Below, one piece after another: positions 9,441 to 17,574 of a stretch of DNA of 45,664 nt. Position 1 is the first letter of the stretch. Every line of letters begins with the position of its first letter. The stretch is taken from the NCBI RefSeq assembly GCF_000583655.1, contig NZ_BAKI01000020.1:1-45664 (forward strand). The letters are read 5' to 3'. The stretch is from Lentilactobacillus farraginis DSM 18382 = JCM 14108. Lineage in GTDB: Bacteria; Bacillota; Bacilli; Lactobacillales; Lactobacillaceae. Both the position numbers and the translations under genes were made by a program. Below the pieces are notes generated by a model, which worked only from the letters and a program-made list of their open reading frames with translations, ran no database searches and had not been told where the DNA came from.

Positions 9441-10489
9441 TTAATTTAGTGTATAAACCGACCGCTTTTGCTGCGCCTGTCGGTAAGCCGCATTTGCCAG
9501 GTTAACCTGCCCCACGCCCAGTGTTTGACTGGCGGCACCCTTAATGGAACCGGTTCGGTTGACATAGCTTAACATTGCCCGCAACGGTGAAGCGGTTTGG
9601 CCGACTTTAAAACTGCCGTTAACGTATTTCAATGTGTTTAATTTGGTTGAAAAGGCAATTACGGCTTCGGCGGTTGAGTTGGCATTCGGAATCTGCTTGC
9701 CGTTATAAGTGTAACCATAGGCGCCGTTTGAGTAAGCCGCGTTCTTTAAGTAAGCCTGACCGGTCTGCAGCGCCGTCTTTACCGTAGTGGTATTGGCTTT
9801 CCCACGGGCCAAACTGATAATGGCCATTGCCGTGGTGTCACTGTCAACGGCCGCCGCGGTATTGTTATACGCCCACCCGTGATTACTTTGCTGGTGCTGC
9901 ACAATCAACTTACTCAAACTGCTCTTGGAGAATTTGGCAGCTGCCGGGCGCTTAAAGTGGCGGCTCATGGAAACCGCAATTAACGCCTGACTTTGAACGT
10001 TGACGGTTTGCTTGGTCATGGTCTTTTGATACAGGGCACGCACCAGGTTGACCTTTTTTCGCGAACCGGCCAGTGTGAAACGCTGCGGATTATAGCCCAC
10101 TGCTTTTAATCCCATAATGGCATTAGCCAAGTCGGCCGGCGTACTCTTTTTATTTAACACCAGGTTTTTCGCCACTCGCTGGCGTTGGGTCTTGGTAAAA
10201 TGATAGCCTAATCCCTTTAGCCCCAACAAGAAATCCGAGTACCCCGCCGCAGCCCCGGTGGCTGGATAGGCTTTCCGGCTAAACAGCGCGGTGGTCTTCC
10301 CGGACAAACCGGTCTTATTTTTCACCAGCATCTGCTTGGCATAGCGATAACTGGCCTTAACCTTGGCCTTCTGATAGGCCGTTGAGGCTGTTTGAACACT
10401 TGCCGCCTGCACCTGCGTCACCGGTGCCGCAGTACTCAGGCTAATAGGCCCACTGCCGATAATAACAACGTTTTCTTAAAATGTTTCAT
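9441..10489 (-). CDS. Secreted alpha/alpha-barrel protein, intrinsic-factor N-domain/prenyltransferase-like; frameshifted in the signal peptide
   Basis: The frame open from 10421 lacks a start with a ribosome site. Upstream, an ATG at 10489 with GGGAG encodes MKHFKKTLLLSAVGLLA, then hits a stop. Adding one C at about 10440 (GCC to GCCC) joins them into a 349-aa protein with a classic signal peptide and a likely cleavage after QVQA. The mature part has helical repeats with NHGWAYNNTAAAVDSDTTAM and NANSTAEAVIAFS, the pattern of terpenoid-cyclase-like alpha/alpha barrels and of the N-terminal domain of cobalamin-binding intrinsic factor/transcobalamin. No enzyme motif is visible. Gene order (ecfS before, DUF4430 after) suggests a surface ligand-binding role. 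A cell-wall or adhesion role is the alternative. Confidence 0.7.
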
Positions 10490-10505
10490 TCTTCAAAACT
10501 CCCTT

Positions 10506-11211
10506 TTATTTTTGAGTCGGTAAAAAATCATACTTATCATTTAAGCGTTGAAACAGCTGCTGCCATAAGTTCGCAAACAGGATTAAAAATATGACGTTGG
10601 CCGCCGCGTGATAAGCGTCAAACTTAACGCTTACCAAAGCCGCCGTTAAAAAGGCCTTTCCGGTTAACGGCTGGACATATGCCAAAACATACCAGGCATC
10701 CATGAGCCAGCCGAAGCCAAATCCCCAAAGACCGCCAAAAATTGCCAGGGGCAGGCGGCGCTTTCCAATCACCGTATGGGCAATCAACGCCGCGGTAAAG
10801 CCCATTAAACCCCAGGCAAACATCTGCCAGGCGTCCAAGGTCCCTGCCCCAGAAATAAATTAGAGACCAGCGCGGTGGTTGCACCGACCACAAAGCCCAA
10901 TTCCGGTCCCAAGGCCATGCCGCCCATGATAATCACAAAACTGGCCGCCTGGAAACTGGGAATGGCAGCGAAGATCAGTCGACCGATTACCGCCAACGCA
11001 ATCAGCGTTGCCATAAACATTAAGGTGGTCGTCTTGATGGCTGGTGTTCAAATCGCCAGTAAACCAAGAGCAACGCCGAAAATAAAATCATGAAACTAAA
11101 CATAAAATAATGCTTGCCATGCAATTGTAACGCCAGTGTCAAAAATATTCCCATGATGGCCAATCCCAGCAGCCAGCGAAAAATCATTAATTTGGAAAAT
11201 CGTCGTTTCAA
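10506..11211 (-). CDS. ECF transporter substrate-binding (S) component, two frame breaks
   Basis: A membrane protein of about 235 aa and some six hydrophobic segments, which would bind the imported micronutrient. It is read from three pieces: a TTG at 11211 overlapping the ecfA stop (TTGA), a break near 11040, a middle piece (LIALAVIGRLIFAAIPSFQ, GGMALGPELGFVVGATTAL, NLFLGQGPWTP), a break near 10830, and the end piece starting WQMFAWGLMGF. Each break closes by adding one base, most simply a C in CCC. The GQGPWTPWQMFAWG junction is typical of ECF S proteins. The substrate cannot be read from sequence; the exported partners suggest a cobalamin-like ligand. Confidence 0.8.
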
Positions 11212-12867
11212 GTGGTCGCCTCCTTGGTTGCCCGCACATCACTGACCAACACGGCTGATGGAACCTGATCACCGACCAAACGATTAACCGCCGTCGTGAA
11301 GAAAGAATTCTGTGCAAAAAATTGTCGCCGCGGTAAAATCGTTTCCACGCGATGATCAAACATAAAGCTGCAGGTCGTGGAAAAGTTTGCGGCAAAGGCC
11401 ATGTCATGAGTCGCCATGACGATGGTGCCCCCACGTTGCTGATAGGTCTTTAATAATCGGCCGACATAAAATTTAGTGTTGGGATCCAACCCATTGGTCG
11501 GCTCATCCAAAATCAATACCTTGGGCCGGGCCAGCAACGCGATCGCCAGGCCCAACAACCGTTGTTGGCCACCACTCAAATCAAACGGGTTATGATCCTT
11601 CAGTTGGGTTAAATGAAACGTCCGCAACAGTTCCTCGGCTCGACCGGTCGGATCGGTTAATCCCAACTGATCGCCCTGCGCGGTTAACTCCTGAAGAACG
11701 GTCGGATTACCAAACTGCAGGCTGGGATCCTGTGAAAGAAATGATAATTGCTGAATCCGTTTCAAATTCGGCAACCGCCACAGAATCTGACCGGCCAACC
11801 TGATTTTGCCATGTGGCGGTTTACGCAGCCGGCCAGCAGGCTGAGTAAAGTCGACTTGCCGGAACCGTTTTTCCCGACAATCGTCAGCCAATCCCCTTTG
11901 GCCAGCGTTAAGTTCTGATGGTCAACGATGAGTGACTGCTGATCAAATGAAAAGGATACGTGCCGCATCGTTAAGATTGGCGGGGCTGCCGGAGCCGCTT
12001 CATTTGGCGAGGTCAGGTCCCCGGCAGCCCGAAACTGAAGCTGCCGCGCTTGAATTTGCCGTTTGCCCGTGCCAACTGCCAACGGTACCGGTTTTAATTG
12101 CGGATAGCAGCTCAGGAAAAGTGCCGGAACTTCCGGGACAAACCGGCTTAATGCCGGCTGGTCAAACATCTTGGCCACCACCTGATCGACCGGGCCGTCA
12201 GTCGCAATTGTCTGCTGTGCTAACAGGATCATCCGGCTGGCCAGTGTTAACGGTCCGGCCAGGTTATGCTCCGTCATAATAATCGTCAAGCCCAGCTCGT
12301 CATGCAGCCGTGCCAAGATAGCCATAAAAGTTTGCGTCATTAAGGGATCCAGTTGGGCCGTCGGTTCATCCAGTAAAATAACCTGCGGCCGCAGCGTCAG
12401 GACCGCGGCTAAATTGACAATCTGCAGCTGGCCGCCCGACAATTCACGCAATGGTTGATGCAGCCACTGATCCAGCCCCAGGTAATTGGAAAGCTCGGCC
12501 AAGCGGCGGTTAATTTCCGCGCTGGGGCAGCCGATATTTTCCAGTGAAAAGGCCAGTTCCTCAATAACGGTCGCCATTACCGGCTGATTTCGCGGATTTT
12601 GGCTGACATACCCAATGGTTTGGGCGCTTTGCAGCTGCGCCATTTGAAAAATGTCCTGCTGGTTGACCAGTACCCGTCCCTGGCGCTGCCCATGCGGTGC
12701 CAATTCTTTTTTTAAATGGCTCAACAGTGTGGTCTTACCGCTGCCACTGGCACCCGCGATCACCAGGAAGTCCCCAGGATAAATTTTCAGATTAATATCC
12801 CGCAGGTCGGCGCCGACGCATGCGGATAGGTAAACGTCAGGTGCGTGACGTTGATTAATTCGTCCAT
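11208..12867 (-). CDS. ecfA: Fused double ATPase of an ECF transporter (EcfA1-A2), two frame breaks
   Basis: About 553 aa with two complete ABC domains. Domain 1 has Walker A GASGSGKTTLLSHL, signature LSGGQLQ and Walker B VILLDEPTAQLDP. Domain 2 has GKNGSGKSTLLSLL, LSGGQQRLLGL and VLILDEPTNGLDP. The start at 12867 follows a GGGGTGG site and overlaps ecfT by 13 bases. One break lies near 12810 (GCGCC to GCGCCC restores the link from the first strand to ADLRDINL) and a second near 11830 just after the second Walker A (restoring one G or C gives AGLRKPPHGKI). Fused A1-A2 is less common than separate ecfA1/ecfA2 genes and marks a dedicated system rather than the shared housekeeping module. Confidence 0.88.
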
Positions 12868-13751
12868 AAAGCAGCCACCCCTTCAAAAATCAATGGTAAG
12901 CCTAAAAATAAGCCCACTAAGCCGAGAATCCAACTATCCATCAGCGAAATCGACCCGTTAAACGTTAAAGCTGAGCCGGTCCAACCATATGAGCCGACCC
13001 GCAAGCCGACCAAGCAAAAAAAGAGGATTGCTGAGCTGCCCAAAAACCAACTATCGGCAATCTGCCAGCGAAAGGCCCGGTACTGACTGCGTTTAGTTGC
13101 GCCAAATCCGCGGGCATCCATGCTGCGGGCTCTTTCCATCCCGGCAGCCAATGCTTTTTCCAATAGAATATTCATGAACCGCATGCCGACTTTTAAGCGG
13201 TGTTTTACCGACCCGCTGGCCGGATCAATGTTGCGGGTCTTTTGAAATAACGCCAACTGCCGAAACGTCTGCTTTAACGTTCCGACCAAGTTCATCGACA
13301 ACACCACCAGCAAAGCCAGTCGGGGACTGAGCGGTGAAAGCACCGCTAATAATTTATTGGCAGTCAAAATTGCGTTAAATAACGCAAACGCCAGCAGCAT
13401 CGCTACCAGCATCAATCCCATGACACTGCCGTATAGGAGGGCCGGCATTGATAATTTCCAAGTAACTCCCAGCAGCTTAACCTGCCAGAGATATGGCCCG
13501 CCGCTCTGATTTAACAACACGTTAAAGATAACAATGGTGATAAACAGCCAGCCGCTATATTTCAACTGCCAACCAACTTGTTTAAATCCCAAGTACCACC
13601 CGTCCAAAAGAATCAAACCGCCAAAAGCCGTCCCAACAATGCCCACGTGATTAAACATCAGCAGTAACGCCATGAGCGCCACAAAATAACCGGTTGCGGC
13701 CAGCGGGTGAACATGAAAAAGAAAGCGGCTTTCAATCGGTATCCGGTTCAT
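12855..13751 (-). CDS. ecfT: ECF transporter transmembrane (T) component, CbiQ family
   Basis: 298-aa membrane protein coupling the ATPase to the S component. It has N-terminal hydrophobic helices, a cytoplasmic region, and the coupling motif ERARSMDARGFG, whose Ala-Arg-Gly element docks on the ATPase groove. The start at 13751 is preferred (AAAGGGG site, MNRIPIESRFLFHVHP) over an ATG at 13778. First gene of the operon, overlapping ecfA. Confidence 0.85.
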   Translation of the reverse strand: MNRIPIESRFLFHVHPLAATGYFVALMALLLMFNHVGIVGTAFGGLILLDGWYLGFKQVGWQLKYSGWLFITIVIFNVLLNQSGGPYLWQVKLLGVTWKLSMPALLYGSVMGLMLVAMLLAFALFNAILTANKLLAVLSPLSPRLALLVVLSMNLVGTLKQTFRQLALFQKTRNIDPASGSVKHRLKVGMRFMNILLEKALAAGMERARSMDARGFGATKRSQYRAFRWQIADSWFLGSSAILFFCLVGLRVGSYGWTGSALTFNGSISLMDSWILGLVGLFLGLPLIFEGVAALWTN

Positions 13752-13793
13752 GATATGACGCCCCTTTCCCAAATTCATCTTCGCACAATTTAT

Positions 13794-13802
13794 AGTATAT
13801 CA
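13794..13802 (-). promoter_or_regulatory. Probable extended -10 promoter for the ecf operon
   Basis: On the minus strand TGATATACT gives a TGn extended -10 with TATACT about 43 bases before the ecfT start. The -35 (TTAATG at 17 bases) is poor. No cobalamin-riboswitch-like sequence is seen in the short leader. Confidence 0.4.
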
Positions 13803-13886
13803 TCAGTTTTACAGTCCATTAATATATTGCAAGGAATTAGTTTCTATATAAATTCGGCATTTATTCAACCACAACTTTTAAACTAA

Positions 13887-14486
13887 TTAGTCTTTAACCG
13901 CCACACCTAACAAACCAATTAATAGACTTGCTTGCAATGGATTGATTATCAAACCTTTAAGTAACGTTGGATTCACCACCAGTGTTTCAAATCTTGCTTG
14001 AGATAAATCAACGTTTTTTAATTTAGTATCAAGAAAGTCAATCTGATCAAGATCACTTTGGTAAAAAGAGATGGCTTTCTTAAATGTCACTGCTTGAAAA
14101 CTGGCCTCTCTTAAGTTAGCGTGATTAAATTGCACATTTTCAATCTTGGTTTCACTGAAATTAGCGTATTGCAAATTAGAGTCCATTACTTTGACATTGA
14201 CAATTTTGCTTCCAATTGAAAAATCGGCGCCCATTAACTGGCTGCCGATAAACTGACTATTTGAAAAATAGCTTTGGTGAAAGCTGGCGTTGAGAAAGTG
14301 ACAGCCCTTAAACACCACAAAATTCCAATCACTTTGATCAAAATTATCCTGCTCAAATTTACAATGATCAAACGTGACATCACTAATGCGCAGCGGCTTA
14401 TTTGAAACCCGAAACGTACAATCCAGATACATATTCTCCGGCTCAACATCATCCAAGCCCAATGTCTGTCTCTGAATAACTGTCAT
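13887..14486 (-). CDS. Pentapeptide-repeat protein
   Basis: 199 aa of tandem five-residue repeats with a Phe/Leu centre and Ala/Asn/Ser before it (for example ASFHQ, ADFSI, ANFSE, ANLRE, ASFQA, VDLSQ, ARFET). This forms a right-handed square beta helix. The C-terminus (about 170-195) is hydrophobic (NPLQASLLIGLLGVAV), so the protein may touch the membrane. It starts one base after the permease stop, so the two are one transcript. Family members range from Qnr/McbG gyrase protectors to unknowns, and no function can be assigned. Confidence 0.75.
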   Translation of the reverse strand: MTVIQRQTLGLDDVEPENMYLDCTFRVSNKPLRISDVTFDHCKFEQDNFDQSDWNFVVFKGCHFLNASFHQSYFSNSQFIGSQLMGADFSIGSKIVNVKVMDSNLQYANFSETKIENVQFNHANLREASFQAVTFKKAISFYQSDLDQIDFLDTKLKNVDLSQARFETLVVNPTLLKGLIINPLQASLLIGLLGVAVKD

Positions 14487-14487
14487 C

Positions 14488-15858
14488 TTATGCCTCCTGG
14501 TAATTCCGTCGAATCAATTTGCTTAAAACAATGTAAATAATAGCCGCAATCAGCATTGAAACAAAAGTGGCACCAATACTATCCGCTATGATTGCAACCG
14601 TTTTAAGATAGCCATATGCCGCAACTGCAACTATCCACGAAATGATCGCAATCCAGTTAATGCCACCCGTATACCAATACTTACCTTCACGAATCGCAAA
14701 ATGAGCAACATCGTAATCCTGCTTGGTTACAATATAATAATCAACGAGAAAGATGGCAATTTCCGGTCCTAAGAACATCCCAATTCCATCTAAGAAGGCT
14801 GTAAAAACATCCAGAAAAGTTGCGTAAAAAATTGGAATAAACGTGACAACTACCGCAACCAACGTCACCAAAACAATGCTGACGGTTAATGATAACCGCT
14901 TTGTCATATTGGTAAGCGCCGAACCGGCGGACATTAAGTTAACTGCATTGGCGGTAGTACTCGTAATAATAATGACCAACATTGCCAAAACGCCCAATCC
15001 TAACTTACTGGCAATTGTCGAAGGGTCCGAATTATTTGCATCAAAGTGATTCAACGTAATCGCAGTTGCAATTGTCGAAATCACACCGATCATCGCAAAC
15101 CAAATCAAGCCAAGATTGGCACCCCAAAAAGGCGCTCGGGTTGCACTACGCTTCTTCTTGGCAAAGCGGGTAAAGTCGCTGGCGGCCGTAACCCAAGCCA
15201 AATTAAAAGCAGCCAAGACATCTACCGCCTGACCAGAACTCATTTGCAACCGGTGCGGTGGCCGCCAGGCAATAATTTGAGAAAAGGAAACGTGCTGAAA
15301 AACAACAACACACTCCCAAATAACCAACACAAAGACCAGAATAATCCCAATCCGTTCAATAATTTGAACCGAACGTTCACCCATTGAAATACTCAATAAA
15401 TGAAGAATACTCATGACAATGATCCCTAAAATTAAGCCTTTCAAACCGCCCGCCTTTCCATATACCGGCCAATTGAGGATATCGTGAAGAATATAACTGA
15501 TTGAAGTCGCCGCAATAAATGTATTGACAGCGGCCCAGCCGATAAACTGAACAACGTTAATGATCGATGGCAGGAAACTCCCCTTCAAACCAAACGATGC
15601 CCGGGTCAAAGCCATTGCCGGCAATCCGGTTTGATAGCCCATATACCCGGAAAGAGCTAACAATAAATATGTAATAATACCAACTACAATTAAGGCTGTT
15701 GAAGCGGTCGCAAATCCACAGGCAGCAATCACGCCACCCACATACCAAGTACCGTTGTTGGCATTAGCGCCAACCCACGTCGCAAACATATCCCAGTATG
15801 ATTGATGCCGGTGCTCCTTTGAGATTGCAACAACCCGCCCAAATGTTTTGTCTGCCAT
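14488..15858 (-). CDS. NCS1-family nucleobase permease (cytosine/uracil type)
   Basis: 456-aa membrane protein with about 12 hydrophobic segments. An NCS1 signature is visible near the N-terminus (SYWDMFATWVGANANNGTWY), and the substrate region has GYQTGLPAMALTRASFG. The start at 15858 has a GGAGGAAAT site; the longer frame to 15903 would begin inside the leader terminator and is rejected. A PyrR-type attenuator precedes it, which argues that the cargo is a pyrimidine rather than thiamine or allantoin. Followed directly by the pentapeptide gene. Confidence 0.82.
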   Translation of the reverse strand: MADKTFGRVVAISKEHRHQSYWDMFATWVGANANNGTWYVGGVIAACGFATASTALIVVGIITYLLLALSGYMGYQTGLPAMALTRASFGLKGSFLPSIINVVQFIGWAAVNTFIAATSISYILHDILNWPVYGKAGGLKGLILGIIVMSILHLLSISMGERSVQIIERIGIILVFVLVIWECVVVFQHVSFSQIIAWRPPHRLQMSSGQAVDVLAAFNLAWVTAASDFTRFAKKKRSATRAPFWGANLGLIWFAMIGVISTIATAITLNHFDANNSDPSTIASKLGLGVLAMLVIIITSTTANAVNLMSAGSALTNMTKRLSLTVSIVLVTLVAVVVTFIPIFYATFLDVFTAFLDGIGMFLGPEIAIFLVDYYIVTKQDYDVAHFAIREGKYWYTGGINWIAIISWIVAVAAYGYLKTVAIIADSIGATFVSMLIAAIIYIVLSKLIRRNYQEA

Positions 15859-15882
15859 AATTTTATTTCCTCCAATGCCTCC

Positions 15883-15990
15883 AAAAAAGACGCCTTGGCT
15901 CATAGCAAGTCAAGGCATCTCTTACCAGATGTATTCTGGAAGAACAATGTTCATTAATGGCATTCCTTGACAGGCTCGCTGGACTGTTTT
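15883..15990 (-). promoter_or_regulatory. PyrR-type attenuator before the permease
   Basis: The minus-strand RNA contains AGUCCAGCGAGCCUG (from about 15985 to 15971), close to the conserved PyrR binding loop of pyrimidine genes. Just after it, GUCAAGG can pair either within the leader or with CCUUGAC further on (15909-15915). A terminator stem, AGATGCCTTG against CAAGGCGTCT with a T6 tract (15883-15920), ends just before the permease ribosome site. PyrR plus UMP would expose the terminator when pyrimidines are plentiful. PyrR itself is not in the window. Confidence 0.7.
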
Positions 15991-16017
15991 TAAAGGAGTA
16001 ATATTTTACTGGCTTTA

Positions 16018-16046
16018 ATTATACGGGAGCCTGTATCAAAATGCAA
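16018..16046 (-). promoter_or_regulatory. Promoter of the permease-pentapeptide transcript
   Basis: On the minus strand TTGCAT (16041-16046) and a perfect TATAAT (16018-16023) are separated by 17 bases, about 30 bases before the PyrR loop. Confidence 0.65.
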
Positions 16047-16053
16047 TTTGATG

Positions 16054-16192
16054 TAAAAGTGTGTGAGGCTAACCGGGATAAACCGGCGTGTAAGGCGTCC
16101 TTTTCGGAAATCCCGGGCTTGGATTTTTGAAAGGGATCCCTTACATGCAGGTTTGTGGTTAGCGGAACAGTCCTAATAAAAGTGTGTGAGGC
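16054..16192. repeat. Nested palindromic element between direct repeats
   Basis: A 16-base direct repeat TAAAAGTGTGTGAGGC occurs at 16054 and near 16177. Between the copies lie four nested inverted repeats: GCTAACC (16068-16074)/GGTTAGC (16157-16163), GTGTAAGG (16088-16095)/CCTTACAT (16139-16146), CCTTTTC (16099-16105)/GAAAGG (16129-16134) and AAATCC (16108-16113)/GGATTT (16121-16126). Together they form one long imperfect hairpin. It encodes no credible protein and looks like a REP/MITE-like or structured intergenic unit between adh and the permease promoter. Confidence 0.6.
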
Positions 16193-16211
16193 AAAGCGGT
16201 ATAGACAGTCA

Positions 16212-16970
16212 TCATTGAGCCGTGTAGCCACCGTCAACCGTAAATTCCGACCCTGTCGCAAATTTAGATTCATCCGAAGCTAAATAAACACAAATCCAAG
16301 CAATATCATCCGGTTCACCAATGTGACCCATCGGCGTTTTGGTACGAGCAGACATCGCTTCTTCAGCTCCGGGCAAATCATCAACCAATGGTGTCTTAAT
16401 GTAACCGGGGTGTACTGTATTAACCCGAACACCGTAATCTTTCAAAGCGCAATCAACAGCCGCTGATTTCGACATAATTCGAACGGCACCTTTGGAAGCG
16501 TTGTAAGCACCTAAATTAGGATCACCCACAAATCCTTCGATTGAAGACATGTTGATAATTGAAGCACCAAGATGTTTATTTTTCATTCGCTGAATTCCAA
16601 GTCGGGTACCAAAGAAAACCCCGTCCAAATTAACGGAAAGCAGTTTCCGCCATTCTTCGGTAGTCGTATTTTCAACACTCTTGTTAACGGCAATCCCGGC
16701 ATTGTTGACAACCGTGGTAACCGGTCCAAAAGCTTGTTCAGTCTCATCCCAGGTTTTAACCCAACCAGCTTCATCAGATGCGTCCTGTTGAATAAAGCGA
16801 ATCACATCCGGTCCGCCGATCGACTTGGCAGCTTTTTCACCAACATCCGCGTGCCGACCGGTAATGACAACCTTGGCACCTTCGTCAACAAACCGATGGG
16901 CAACTGCCAATCCAATTCCCAACGTTCCACCGGTTACGATTGCGACTTTTCCCTTTAAACGATTACTCAT
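16212..16970 (-). CDS. adh: R-specific NADP-dependent alcohol dehydrogenase (SDR)
   Basis: 252-aa short-chain dehydrogenase reducing prochiral ketones and aldehydes with NADPH; a cytosolic Mg-bound tetramer in its family. From memory it is very close to the L. kefiri/L. brevis R-ADH over its whole length and has the same size. It has the GGTLGIG nucleotide loop (14-20), VITGRHADVGEKAA with the Gly-Arg region that favours NADPH, NNAG (89-92), and the catalytic Ser143, Tyr156 and Lys160. The C-terminus VDGGYTAQ is also as in that enzyme. The start at 16970 follows AGGAAAGCAGG. Monocistronic. Confidence 0.95.
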   Translation of the reverse strand: MSNRLKGKVAIVTGGTLGIGLAVAHRFVDEGAKVVITGRHADVGEKAAKSIGGPDVIRFIQQDASDEAGWVKTWDETEQAFGPVTTVVNNAGIAVNKSVENTTTEEWRKLLSVNLDGVFFGTRLGIQRMKNKHLGASIINMSSIEGFVGDPNLGAYNASKGAVRIMSKSAAVDCALKDYGVRVNTVHPGYIKTPLVDDLPGAEEAMSARTKTPMGHIGEPDDIAWICVYLASDESKFATGSEFTVDGGYTAQ

Positions 16971-17195
16971 AGTGACAACCTGCTTTCCTTATTAAAATTA
17001 TTTACATGTGAATCGTATCACATTTATGTATTAATTGAAAGCGTTTTAATTGGAATGACAGCCCATTTGTTAACCACGATAACTACATTTTTGGCGAACT
17101 ATCCGCTGCCAATTGAAAATTACTTACGCTTAAATTTATTTCACAAAATTATCTCTTACGTTATTCACAAGAAAATAATTTTCAATATTGGCATC

Positions 17196-17224
17196 TTGAC
17201 ATCCTTGAATTTTCATTCTAAACT
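17196..17224 (+). promoter_or_regulatory. Promoter of the first T-box transcript
   Basis: TTGACA (17196-17201) and TAAACT (17219-17224) are separated by 17 bases, just before the T-box leader. The stretch 16971-17195 between adh and this promoter is AT-rich and shows nothing else I can support. Confidence 0.7.
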
Positions 17225-17239
17225 GCATGATATTGAAAA

Positions 17240-17537
17240 TAAATGAAAAAGCTATGAGAAGATAAGTAACAGTTTTAATCGTCCCCAGAGAGTTTGTGTC
17301 GCTGAAAACAAATGTCGATTAGCTGTGAAGATGGTCTTTGAGCAAAAATATAACCGAGCTTTAAATAAAGCTAAGTTATATTGGTAGGCGCCCATTAACG
17401 TGCTGAGATAAGGTTTTCAAATTAAGTTACCCAACTTAAAAACCTTACCTCCGGAGTTGATCAATGTGAATTGATCAAAAATTAAGGTGGCACCGCGATT
17501 AATCGTCCTTGGAATTCATTTTCCAAGGATTTTTTTG
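17240..17537 (+). promoter_or_regulatory. T-box leader, probable Met specifier
   Basis: The leader carries an AGAGAG box near 17286, a long stem I, a candidate specifier loop GAAGATGG with ATG at 17331-17333, the T-box core AAGGTGGCACCGCG (17484-17497) and a terminator TCCTTGGAA/TTCCAAGGA followed by T7. Uncharged tRNA-Met would favour the antiterminator and let the downstream methionine-synthase-like gene be made. The bulge reads TGGC rather than the TGGT seen in the second T-box, so the tRNA assignment rests mainly on the specifier and the gene. Confidence 0.85.
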
Positions 17538-17574
17538 TAACTAAAGCAAACAAAATAACGTTAAGGAGTGTTGT

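Noticed and set aside
11932-12279. Plus-strand 115-aa ORF
   Set aside because: Antisense shadow of the fused ECF ATPase; no ribosome site.
13752-13886. Cobalamin riboswitch before the ECF operon
   Set aside because: The gap is too short and AT-rich, and no B12-box-like sequence or multi-stem region is visible, so there is no RNA support for a cobalamin ligand.
16019-16273. 84-aa minus-strand ORF
   Set aside because: It runs through the nested palindromic element and into the adh 3' end. Its internal repeat (ASHTF) is just the direct DNA repeat; no ribosome site.
17055-17246. 63-aa ORF before the first T-box
   Set aside because: AT-rich, no ribosome site, and it spans the T-box promoter.
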